From an uncultured Dorea sp. (GTDB lineage: Bacteria; Bacillota; Clostridia; Lachnospirales; Lachnospiraceae), in the NCBI GenBank assembly GCA_910586965.1, contig CAJUMF010000019.1, forward strand, positions 1-64,000: DNA of 64,000 nucleotides, in the 5' to 3' direction. The position numbers were made by a program, and so were the translations under genes. Positions 32,673 through 41,282 of this stretch are shown piece by piece. Position 1 is the stretch's first letter, and each line of letters starts with the position of its first letter. The notes beneath the pieces were generated by a model that was not told where the DNA came from, searched no databases, and worked only from the letters and a program-made list of their open reading frames with translations.

Positions 32673-35123
32673 CTACGCAATATAAGTATGTCCGCTTTCC
32701 TCCGTCATCTCTTCCATCTCTTTCTGAGAGGCAGTGTGTCTCTCCCCGTCATCAACATCTATATACGTAATTCTTGTCTCTGTATATCCCACCAGGATAA
32801 TTGCCTCATTCGCATTTTTCATTGCTATTACAGGTTTATCCTGATTAATAATATATAGCAGTTCTTCCGGTGTACATCCTGTCAGATCCAGGCCTGTCCC
32901 GCCGCTAAGCTGCGATACTGCTTCCAGCGGAGCCGCTCCCGCATTGAGCTGGCTTCTTATACTGTCAATCAGCGCCCCCTTTCCGCTGATCGAATAACGC
33001 AAGTCTCGGTTTCCCCGCTCCCAGATATATTCCTGTCTGTCAGAAACCACAACTCCGTTATATTCGTCCGCCTGTATCACAGCCTCCCCTGCTCTCTCGG
33101 TGATTCCCTGCAATTCCCCATGTCCGTACACAAGATAATGCTCCTCTTTCGGTTCCTCATCAAAAGAAAATACTCTCGGCTTTTCAAACAACGCTTGCTT
33201 GGGAAGCAATATCTTCGGCTTCTCATCTTCAATCCCATCACCAAAAACAATCCGCAACTGCCGCTGTTTCAATGAGGTTGTATAAGAACCAAGTGTTATG
33301 TTATTTTCTTCAGGCTCTTCATTATTCGTAATATATTCTTCAATAATGGAATTGTACACATTTCCGCTCTTTGCCACCCGGTTAAGTGTAATCATATTGC
33401 CGTCGAACTGTGTACTGAGGATATAAGTTCCCTCGCTCTCATAGGTCTTGACGACTTTTCCTTTACTACTCCGTATCTCAATCCGATACATTGGCGCCAC
33501 ACTCTCTCCGGACAGTGTGGTCCCCTCATCCTCTTTACGCGTGATTCCATATACAAAATCCGTATCCATAAATCCAAGGGGTACGATACTCTGTCCTTCT
33601 TCACATTCCATTTCCCGTTTCTTTCCGCTGGCAAACGTAAGCACCGTTACCTCTCTGGATACATCTTGCTGCTTTCCGCTTCGATACGCCATTCGTGTTC
33701 CGTCCTCGGATATGATATACTGTCCGTCCTTCAGATCATTGGCCAGCTCAATCATCCTGCCCTTACCGACCTCTATCTGATAAAGTGTCCCATCCGTCAA
33801 TACATACATCGTATCCTGCGCTACACTATAGCAGATCAGCTTGCCAAGCTCCAGCGCCACATGCCCGTAGGACTTTTTTGTAGAAATAAACGATTTTTCT
33901 TCTACACATCCTTCAGCAGCATTATAATAATATACCGCAACACCTACTTCCCCTTCATGCTCTCCCCGATTCATATATCCGTATACCGCAAAGGAAAAGT
34001 TCCCTTTTTTATCCATATCCAAAATCTTTATACTATGCTGAGCTGTCAGATTCCTGTCGTCCTCACCTTCTCCGGATGTAAAGCTGAATACCAGCGACAA
34101 TTCATCTGCCTTCTTATCGTAATTCCACAGCTCATCTGCCTGCACAAACGCCACCTTCGTCCCATCTTTATCTGTCATATACGGCATATTCGGATTGACA
34201 ATGCCAAGAAGCAGCCCTTTCTCATTCAAGACCTTTTTCGTTACATCAAAGACTTGCTCCATCGTTCGGTCATAATCCAGCAAAAGCACTCTCTTATTCT
34301 CCGGTTTATAGCGAATGCGGAAAAATTCCTTTACTTTATATATATCTTCTTCATTTTCCTCGCCCTTGCCGCGAATGCGGTACTGCAACTGGACGGAACA
34401 GGAAGTATTATTGATTTCCTTTATCATCCATCTCTCACTGCCCTCCACCTGTGGCTCCAGATCCCCCCAAGTCACGTGCTCATAGTCCGAATGGATCGTC
34501 ACATGCTGCAGTGTAGAATTATCCCCTGTCTCATCCGGCTCAATGGCCGTTCCGATGCCGACGCCCTCTGCTTTGATCAGAGAATTCTCATGAAAGTCCT
34601 TTATATAGTTCAGATATTCCAGTATATGCTTGTCCTTCTCATCTACAATCCTTGTATAATAGTAAACAGACTTTCCCTGGGAAAGCTTCAGCACGACCTC
34701 AAGGACCCGTTCCTTGGCGATCACCGTCAAATCCTGCATAGCCACTGACACGGATTCTCCCGGATTTTCCACCTCCGCCTCCAAAAACTTTTCTTTGCCG
34801 TCCAGGGAAAATACCCGAAACTGCATACTGCTGATTTCATTATCATAGGGGTTCAATTGTACCTCGATCTTACCGTTAGCCACTGGTGTAATCGTATCTC
34901 GCAGAGAGGAGACTTCCATCTCCTGCACATATCCCGGTACACAATTCACAGAATAACCATTGCTGGAAAATGATACCTGCGGAAGCGTAGCTCCGTCCAT
35001 ATCCGCCGTCATACTTCCCTTTCCCCGGTTCGTATAATATCCGAATACCGTTGATGAAATTATAAATATTATAATTAAAAGAACCGCTTCCTGCAGATAT
35101 CTTTTTAGCTTTCTCCTGTTCAT
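32673..35123 (-). CDS. large membrane-anchored extracellular protein, propeller-like with a C39-like end
   Basis: This 816-residue protein has one N-terminal membrane helix (about 10-30) and a long outer part. The middle (about 270-650) is beta-rich with repeated short strands such as GTRMAYRSG and DTDFVYGI, consistent with a WD40/TolB-like propeller. The last 100 residues resemble a papain-like C39-type fold (EELLYIINQDKPVIAMKNANEAIILVGYTETRITYIDV). The position where catalytic His is expected (HAVLIVGY in active relatives) reads NEAIILVGY, and no Cys box is evident upstream, so it is probably inactive. It is 10 bases from the methyltransferase gene. The function is unknown. Confidence 0.72.
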   Translation of the reverse strand: MNRRKLKRYLQEAVLLIIIFIISSTVFGYYTNRGKGSMTADMDGATLPQVSFSSNGYSVNCVPGYVQEMEVSSLRDTITPVANGKIEVQLNPYDNEISSMQFRVFSLDGKEKFLEAEVENPGESVSVAMQDLTVIAKERVLEVVLKLSQGKSVYYYTRIVDEKDKHILEYLNYIKDFHENSLIKAEGVGIGTAIEPDETGDNSTLQHVTIHSDYEHVTWGDLEPQVEGSERWMIKEINNTSCSVQLQYRIRGKGEENEEDIYKVKEFFRIRYKPENKRVLLLDYDRTMEQVFDVTKKVLNEKGLLLGIVNPNMPYMTDKDGTKVAFVQADELWNYDKKADELSLVFSFTSGEGEDDRNLTAQHSIKILDMDKKGNFSFAVYGYMNRGEHEGEVGVAVYYYNAAEGCVEEKSFISTKKSYGHVALELGKLICYSVAQDTMYVLTDGTLYQIEVGKGRMIELANDLKDGQYIISEDGTRMAYRSGKQQDVSREVTVLTFASGKKREMECEEGQSIVPLGFMDTDFVYGITRKEDEGTTLSGESVAPMYRIEIRSSKGKVVKTYESEGTYILSTQFDGNMITLNRVAKSGNVYNSIIEEYITNNEEPEENNITLGSYTTSLKQRQLRIVFGDGIEDEKPKILLPKQALFEKPRVFSFDEEPKEEHYLVYGHGELQGITERAGEAVIQADEYNGVVVSDRQEYIWERGNRDLRYSISGKGALIDSIRSQLNAGAAPLEAVSQLSGGTGLDLTGCTPEELLYIINQDKPVIAMKNANEAIILVGYTETRITYIDVDDGERHTASQKEMEEMTEESGHTYIA

Positions 35124-35133
35124 TCACTACCTC

Positions 35134-36309
35134 TCATCTATCTGACAGCCTGCCAAGCGTCGGCATTACGTGGAAAAACTCTTCACAGACCGCTATACTC
35201 TCTCCGGCACGTCTACTGCCCGATGCATTCCCTGATTTCACCGCCCGGATCAATATATTTTTTGGCGTATGTTCCATATCGATGAATTCCAACACTTGTA
35301 CATGATATCCCGCTCTCTCCAGGTACTGTGCCCGCAGCCCGTCCGTCAAAAGCGCCGCCATACGCTCCTTTAAGATGCCATACTTTATAACCGGCTCAAG
35401 TGCCAGAAGACGTTCGTCCCCGCACTTTTTTGCCCTCTCTATCTGCCCGTTCAGTTCATGCTGGCAACAAGGCACAGACAGGATAACCCTCGCATCCCAC
35501 TCTATGGCTTTCGCCAGTGCATAATCCGTGGCCGTGTCACAGGCATGAAGCGTGACCACCAGATCTACTTGACTGCCGCCTGTATAATCTGCAATATTAC
35601 CTTTCATAAACGTCAACTTTTCGTAGCCATATTTAACCGCCAGTTCACTGCAATGCCTGATAACTTCCTCCTTGAGATCCAGACCGATAATACGGATGTC
35701 ATATCCCTTAAGCTCATGCAGATAATAGTACATGGCAAATGTCAGATAAGACTTTCCGCAGCCGAAATCAAGCACTGTAATCTCCCGTTCTTTCGGAAGC
35801 TGCGGCAGGACATCCTCGATAAATTCCAAAAACCGATTAATCTGCCGGAATTTATCAAACCTCGCGTTTATAATCTTGCCTTCCTTCGTCATCACTCCAA
35901 GATCGATAAGGAAAGGAACCTCAACCCCTTCTTCTAAGATATATCTCTTTTTTCGGTTATGTGAAAGGGTTTTTACAGGCGTTGACGAAGCATTTTGTTT
36001 CTTTTTAATTGTAACCTTACCTTTTTTGCTTACCAATACTGTATACAATTCAGTACCGCTCTCCAACTGCATCTGCCGGAAATTTCCCATATATTCTGCA
36101 ATCCTGTCCGCAGCCCTGGCTGCATCCAGATTTTCATGGAACGCCTGATTGTTCCGAAACATCTCAATCTGGAACATCAGACGCCCTTTCTGCCTTACCG
36201 GGCGTACCTTCACCTTTGCCCCCTGCGCCTTATCCCTTGGATTACTCAAGACCGCAGATACAAAATCCTTATTCAGATCCTCCTGTAAGATATATGTTAA
36301 TTCATCCAT
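35134..36309 (-). CDS. class I SAM-dependent methyltransferase (Methyltransf_32-like)
   Basis: This is a 391-residue cytoplasmic protein. The N-terminal part (about 1-160) is of unknown fold. The methyltransferase domain starts with motif I VLDFGCGKSYLTFAMYYYL, then IIGLDLKEEVI (acidic end of strand 2), NIADYTG and DLVVTLHACDTATD, followed by VILSVPCCQHEL. The last motifs (HACD, PCCQHE) are typical of the PF13679-type group, whose targets are mostly unknown and may be RNA. It ends 10 bases before the large surface-protein gene and may share its transcript. Confidence 0.82.
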   Translation of the reverse strand: MDELTYILQEDLNKDFVSAVLSNPRDKAQGAKVKVRPVRQKGRLMFQIEMFRNNQAFHENLDAARAADRIAEYMGNFRQMQLESGTELYTVLVSKKGKVTIKKKQNASSTPVKTLSHNRKKRYILEEGVEVPFLIDLGVMTKEGKIINARFDKFRQINRFLEFIEDVLPQLPKEREITVLDFGCGKSYLTFAMYYYLHELKGYDIRIIGLDLKEEVIRHCSELAVKYGYEKLTFMKGNIADYTGGSQVDLVVTLHACDTATDYALAKAIEWDARVILSVPCCQHELNGQIERAKKCGDERLLALEPVIKYGILKERMAALLTDGLRAQYLERAGYHVQVLEFIDMEHTPKNILIRAVKSGNASGSRRAGESIAVCEEFFHVMPTLGRLSDR

Positions 36310-36336
36310 ATTTCCTGTCCACCCGGTTCGTTTTTC

Positions 36337-38124
36337 TTATTTTATCTTAATTGTCACAGATTTTTTCTTATTGCTTCCGTCCGTAGCCTTTGCTGTGATT
36401 TTGACTTTTTTCCCTTTTCCTGCCTTGTATGCAGTCACTTTTCCCGCGCTGCTTACTTTCGCATATTTCTTGTTGCTGCTTTCCCATACTACCTTTTTAT
36501 TAGCACCTTTGGCAGCCGTAACCTTTGCCTTAAGCTTCAGACTCTTTCCTGCTTTCACCGTTTTCTTTCCGGAAATAGAAAGCTTCTTTACTGCGCCCTT
36601 CATACTTTTAATCTTAAACGTTGCCTTCGCTCCGCTGCCATCCTTCGCTGTCGCGGTGATCGTCACGGACTTTCCTCCGGAATTTTTCTTCATCGTAACG
36701 ACGCCGTCTTTGTTGACTGTCGCCACCTTCGGATTGCTTGATTTCCAATCAACGCCCTTATTCGCAGCATTAGAAGGCTGTATATTCAAGGTAAGCTTAA
36801 TCTTCTTCCCTGCCGCAATCTGCTTTGATATACCTGTAATCTTTATTTTCTCCATCTTTAAAGAAGAAGTAATTGGAGACACGGTCCCAGCGGATGATTT
36901 CTGAACTTTTCGAATCAGCAGACTGTCAGAACCCGCTGCGATATTCCTGACCTTTGTTCCGTCCGATGCCTGCCACTCATGACCTTCTCCCGCTGACGGC
37001 AAGCTGATCGTTAACTTTCGGTTGCGGGGTGTTTGAATGCGGTTCAGACTGCTGCATCTTTGCAATAATCCCGTAACGCCATCCTCGCTGCGTGCGCTGC
37101 CTATATCAAAATTGCCCAGATCTAATTCTGTCAGACTTCCGCATTCACTGAACAGGCTTCCAAAGTCCTCAACTTTACTTGTATCAAAACTGCTCAGATC
37201 AAGCTCCGTCAAGCTGTAACACTGATTAAACATCTGTTCCATATTGGTGACATTGCCCGTCTTAAAACCGCGCAAGTCCAGCCCGTCCAGACTGTGGCAC
37301 ATCACAAACATACGACGCATATCGGTAACATTTTGGGAATTGACATTGCCGAACTTTATGCTTTTGAGATTCTTGCATTCTTCAAACATACTGCTCATAT
37401 CTTTGGCGCTGCCGGCATCAAAGCTGCTGAGATCTAAGCTTGTCAGATTCCTGCAGCGATGAAACATCAACCTCATGTTTGTTACATTACTCGTATCAAA
37501 GCTCCTTAAATCCAGTTCCTTTGCATCGCAATCCACAAACATCTGACTCATATTTGTAATGTTTTCAGTATTAAACTTATCTCCAAATTTAATACTTTCC
37601 GCCTTACTCGCACGGAACATGTGACCCATATTTGTGACATTACTCGTATCAAAACTGCTTAGATCCAGATTTTTACTATTGCATCCATCGAACATATTAC
37701 TCATGTTCGTAACTTTTCCGGTATCAAACCCACTCAGATCCAGACTCTCCAGACTGACACACTCATGAAACATATGGCTCATATTCGTAACCTGACTGGT
37801 ATCAAAACTTTTCCATGTCACACTTTTCAGATTCTTACAGCCACTGAAAAAACTCATCGTGTTTGTCAGCCCTTGTATATCTATCTCTGCCGACAAGATC
37901 TTGTCATGATTCCCCTTCCCATTATGCCACGGCGCCGTATTCCAGTTATACCCGCTGATATCTCCCTTGGCTGTCAGCTTTCCATTGCTGTCTATCCTCC
38001 AGATCATCGTTTTTCCTGCCGTCCCGCTGTCAATATCACCTTCCGCTGCACATACCCTCATCGGCATCACCGCCAGAAATCCTGCCAGGATAAACATTAA
38101 CAACATTCCTTTAAATTTTCTCAT
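36337..38124 (-). CDS. BspA-like surface protein with Ig-like domains
   Basis: This 595-residue protein has a signal peptide (about 1-26, cut after RVCAAE) and about ten repeats of the DUF285/BspA type with the pattern FDTSNVTNMSHMF..C..L..LDLS. These form a leucine-rich-repeat-like solenoid from about residue 75 to 350. Two Ig-like (Big_2 type) domains follow (VDWKSSNPKVATVNKDGVV and VVWESSNKKYAKVSSAGKV), ending in a Lys-rich strand. No LPxTG motif or membrane anchor is visible, so it is likely secreted or held by wall charge. Such proteins take part in adhesion. The repeats share DNA similarity and could recombine. Confidence 0.88.
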   Translation of the reverse strand: MRKFKGMLLMFILAGFLAVMPMRVCAAEGDIDSGTAGKTMIWRIDSNGKLTAKGDISGYNWNTAPWHNGKGNHDKILSAEIDIQGLTNTMSFFSGCKNLKSVTWKSFDTSQVTNMSHMFHECVSLESLDLSGFDTGKVTNMSNMFDGCNSKNLDLSSFDTSNVTNMGHMFRASKAESIKFGDKFNTENITNMSQMFVDCDAKELDLRSFDTSNVTNMRLMFHRCRNLTSLDLSSFDAGSAKDMSSMFEECKNLKSIKFGNVNSQNVTDMRRMFVMCHSLDGLDLRGFKTGNVTNMEQMFNQCYSLTELDLSSFDTSKVEDFGSLFSECGSLTELDLGNFDIGSARSEDGVTGLLQRCSSLNRIQTPRNRKLTISLPSAGEGHEWQASDGTKVRNIAAGSDSLLIRKVQKSSAGTVSPITSSLKMEKIKITGISKQIAAGKKIKLTLNIQPSNAANKGVDWKSSNPKVATVNKDGVVTMKKNSGGKSVTITATAKDGSGAKATFKIKSMKGAVKKLSISGKKTVKAGKSLKLKAKVTAAKGANKKVVWESSNKKYAKVSSAGKVTAYKAGKGKKVKITAKATDGSNKKKSVTIKIK

Positions 38125-38269
38125 AAGCCTTTCTCCTCTTTACTAAACAACTTCAAGTTACTGTATAAAATAAGTTTATCCTATCCCGCAACTGCTGTCA
38201 ATGACAAGGATTTTATACTTTTGCACAGAAAACAGCGCCAATAAACTAAAAAATTCTATACAGCATATG

Positions 38270-38298
38270 CTGAATAGATGAAAAGATAGTGCTATAAT
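38270..38298 (+). promoter_or_regulatory. promoter of the methionine aminopeptidase gene
   Basis: CTGAAT (38270-38275), a 17-base spacer and TATAAT (38293-38298). It overlaps the first in-frame ATG (38297) and so rules that start out in favour of the GTG at 38339. Confidence 0.65.
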
Positions 38299-38338
38299 GG
38301 ATACAAATGTTGTATTTAGCAGAAAGCAGGTAATCATT

Positions 38339-39148
38339 GTGGACAAATTAGATATAAAGCTGTGGACACTTGCAGCGAGAGGGCAGATCGTTCCTGACCG
38401 TTCGCTCTTGAAAACTCCGGCGCAGATTAAAAAGATTAAAAAAAGTGCCGCCTTAAATACTGCGGTGCTTGACCATGTAGCCGGGCATATTCATGCAGGC
38501 ATGAATACGGAAGAAATAGACCGGCTTGTCTATGACTTCACTACAAAGCATGGCGGCATTCCGGCGCCTCTTCACTATCAGGGTTTCCCAAAGAGCGTAT
38601 GCACCTCCATCAACAATGTCATCTGCCACGGCATCCCGGACAAATACGAATTTTTAGAGGACGGAGACATTGTGAACATAGATGTCTCGACCATTTTGGA
38701 CGGCTATTATTCCGACGCCTCCCGGATGTTTATGATTGGAGACCCCTCTCCCGAGGCCAAGCAGCTCGTGCGCGTATCAAGAGAATGTGTAGAGCTCGGT
38801 CTTAAAGCTGCAAAGCCATGGGGACACTTAGGCGATATCGCCCATGCAATCAACACCCACGCCCAGCGACACGGCTACTCCGTCGTAGAAGACATCGGCG
38901 GACACGGAATCGGCCTTGAATTCCACGAAGACCCTTTCGTCAGCTATGTCACGCCAAAAGGGACAGAGATGGTACTTGTACCCGGTATGATGTTTACCAT
39001 CGAGCCTATGATCAATGAAGGAAGCTGTGATTTCTTCGTCGATGAGGATAACGGCTGGACAGTATATACCATTGACGACGGCCTGTCCGCCCAGACGGAA
39101 TACATGGTTCTCGTAACCGAGACCGGTATAGAAGTATTGTCAAAATAA
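38339..39148 (+). CDS. map: methionine aminopeptidase, type I
   Basis: This 269-residue metallopeptidase removes the starting methionine from new proteins. The five metal ligands are visible: Asp in NIDVST, Asp in YYSDASR, His in GHGIGLEFHE, Glu in FTIEPMI and Glu in AQTEYMV. The N-terminal extension of about 25 residues is ordinary. The GTG start has GAAAGCAGG about eight bases upstream. The gene stands alone between divergent and convergent neighbours. Many clostridia have a second map gene in the ribosomal-protein cluster, so this may be a paralogue. Confidence 0.94.
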   Translation: MDKLDIKLWTLAARGQIVPDRSLLKTPAQIKKIKKSAALNTAVLDHVAGHIHAGMNTEEIDRLVYDFTTKHGGIPAPLHYQGFPKSVCTSINNVICHGIPDKYEFLEDGDIVNIDVSTILDGYYSDASRMFMIGDPSPEAKQLVRVSRECVELGLKAAKPWGHLGDIAHAINTHAQRHGYSVVEDIGGHGIGLEFHEDPFVSYVTPKGTEMVLVPGMMFTIEPMINEGSCDFFVDEDNGWTVYTIDDGLSAQTEYMVLVTETGIEVLSK

Positions 39149-39152
39149 ATTT

Positions 39153-39188
39153 ACGGTTCAGCAATCACCAGATAGCTGAACCGTTTTT
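39153..39188 (+). terminator. terminator of map
   Basis: A perfect 10-bp stem ACGGTTCAGC/GCTGAACCGT is followed by TTTTT. It lies between convergent genes and may also serve the GH13 gene weakly. Confidence 0.9.
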
Positions 39189-39210
39189 ATTCTGTATCAC
39201 TCACATAATT

Positions 39211-41250
39211 TTAACTGATATTCTCCACTACCAGCGCCGACTGCGCGCCCATATTTACTACCATCTCTCCGCTGCGGACCAGATATTCATCACGAGATAC
39301 CGTATACCCCTTTACATAAGAATACATAAGCCTTTGCATCTTTCCTCTCATCGGCACTCCGATTCTCCAGACAGGAACAGTTACCTCCGCAAAGTCACTG
39401 TGATTATTAATGATTACAACAATCTGTTCATCTTCTGTAAAACGCCCATAGGCAAGTATATTATTCTCCTCGCATAAAAGCTGTATCGAACCGTTGCGCA
39501 GTGCCTGGCTGTTTTTATGGATGCGTATCATATCACGGTGAAAATCTATCAATTCCTGGTTCTCATTCCCCCACGGATAAGTACGCCGGTTATCAGGATC
39601 GGTAAACCCACATACACCCGCCTCATCTCCATAGTAGATCGTCGGCGCTCCAATCCATGTCATCTGCATGACAACCGCCTCACGCATAACCGCAAGATTC
39701 ACATATTCCTCCGCCGCTTCCGGTCCTTTTTCTGCAACCCTGCCTACCACATGGTTCGTCCTTGTAAGGAATCTGGAATGGTCATGGTTGGATAATTCAT
39801 TCATCGCCACCTCCAGAGACGGCGTGAGCATTCTTGACATGTAATGATTCATAGAACTCTTAAAATACTCTGCATTGCCCAGAAGATCTTCATTTCTCTC
39901 ATCACTGTGCTTTTCCATACCGGTCAAAAACCAGGTAAGCGGCTCCATAAATGCATCATAATTCATTACACTGTCCCATTCATCGCCTTGAAGCCAACTG
40001 CTTGGATCTCCATAATGCTCCGCGAGAATCAGTGCATTCGGATTCGCTTCCTTAACTACCTTCCGAAACTTCTTCCAAAACTCGTGATTGTATTCGCTGC
40101 TGTGCCCGAGGTCAGCAGCCACATCCAGACGCCATCCGTCTACATTATAAGGCGGCGACACCCATTTTTTCCCAACCTTTAAGATATACTCCTCAAGGTC
40201 CTTTGAGCCTTCATAATTAAGCTTCGGCAGCGTATCATGACTCCACCAGCCGTCATAGCTTCCATTATACGGCCATTTCTCATCCCCATTGTCTCTGAAG
40301 TCAAAATAACTTCGGTATGGGCTTTCTGCACTTATATATGCACCGGGGGCATATTCCTCCTGATTTTCATAGATCCGTTCCCTGTCCATCCATTTATTAA
40401 AAGAACCGCAATGGTTGAACACACCGTCAAGAATTACTTTCATCCCTCTTTTGTGAAGTTCTTCCACAAGCTTTATAAACAATTCATTGCTTGCTTCCAG
40501 ATTCTTAAGGCTGGCAACCCTTTTTTGGTATTTTGTCGCATTGGCATTATCCTTGTCTCCATCTACAAGAACCTCACCGCCATCCTCGACGATCACGCCA
40601 AAATGCGGGTCTATATAATCATAATCCTGAATATCATACTTATGATTGGAAGGCGAGACAAACAGAGGATTAAAATACAGGACCTCAACTCCCAGCTCCT
40701 GCAGGTAATCCAGCTTATCCATCACTCCCTTAAGGTCTCCGCCGTAAAACTCCCGGACGCCCATTGTGTCCGGATATTTATTCCAGTCCGCCACCCTCTT
40801 GCTGTAATCCCCGATATAGAAATATTCATTCGTCTCCACATCGTTTGATGAATCGCCATTGTAAAACCGATCCGTATAAATCTGGTACATGACAGCACCC
40901 CGGGCCCATTCCGGCGTGGAAAAACCTGGGACGATCCGAAAGTCATACAGAACAGAACGAACATCCGACACACCGCATCGATTAAAATAACATACCTGTT
41001 CTTTATCCGAGATTTCAAAGCAATAGCTAAAGGGCTCTTCCCCAAGTTTCCAGTCTATGGAGTAGTAATCGAACTCTCCCTCTACCGACTCTTTACTTAT
41101 GTTATACCTGTCTTCGCCAACAACAAGGCAGACACGAACCGCATCTTCCTTTGCCGTCCGAAACCTCAATGTAACTATCTGATTACAATCCGGCTCCTGC
41201 GGCGATACATACCACCTGGAGCCATCGCAAAACAATGCCTGTTTATTCAT
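39211..41250 (-). CDS. GH13 alpha-amylase family enzyme (neopullulanase/cyclomaltodextrinase-like)
   Basis: This 679-residue enzyme has no signal peptide. An N-terminal beta-sandwich (CBM34-like, about 1-110) precedes the GH13 barrel starting WARGAVMYQIYTDRFYNGD. Catalytic residues: nucleophile Asp in VDGWRLDVA, acid/base Glu in LILAEHYGD, third Asp in LSNHDHSR. The barrel contains a domain B insert with FGVIVEDGGE. A C-terminal beta domain closes the chain. It should cut alpha-1,4 and perhaps alpha-1,6 bonds in imported maltodextrins inside the cell. It lies 33 bases after ftsH on the same strand. Confidence 0.92.
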   Translation of the reverse strand: MNKQALFCDGSRWYVSPQEPDCNQIVTLRFRTAKEDAVRVCLVVGEDRYNISKESVEGEFDYYSIDWKLGEEPFSYCFEISDKEQVCYFNRCGVSDVRSVLYDFRIVPGFSTPEWARGAVMYQIYTDRFYNGDSSNDVETNEYFYIGDYSKRVADWNKYPDTMGVREFYGGDLKGVMDKLDYLQELGVEVLYFNPLFVSPSNHKYDIQDYDYIDPHFGVIVEDGGEVLVDGDKDNANATKYQKRVASLKNLEASNELFIKLVEELHKRGMKVILDGVFNHCGSFNKWMDRERIYENQEEYAPGAYISAESPYRSYFDFRDNGDEKWPYNGSYDGWWSHDTLPKLNYEGSKDLEEYILKVGKKWVSPPYNVDGWRLDVAADLGHSSEYNHEFWKKFRKVVKEANPNALILAEHYGDPSSWLQGDEWDSVMNYDAFMEPLTWFLTGMEKHSDERNEDLLGNAEYFKSSMNHYMSRMLTPSLEVAMNELSNHDHSRFLTRTNHVVGRVAEKGPEAAEEYVNLAVMREAVVMQMTWIGAPTIYYGDEAGVCGFTDPDNRRTYPWGNENQELIDFHRDMIRIHKNSQALRNGSIQLLCEENNILAYGRFTEDEQIVVIINNHSDFAEVTVPVWRIGVPMRGKMQRLMYSYVKGYTVSRDEYLVRSGEMVVNMGAQSALVVENIS

Positions 41251-41282
41251 GTGTTCTCGTCCCCTCAGTTACCTGCTGATTA

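Noticed and set aside
38297..38338. Upstream ATG of methionine aminopeptidase
   Set aside because: It overlaps a TATAAT -10 element and has no ribosome site; the GTG at 38339 fits better.
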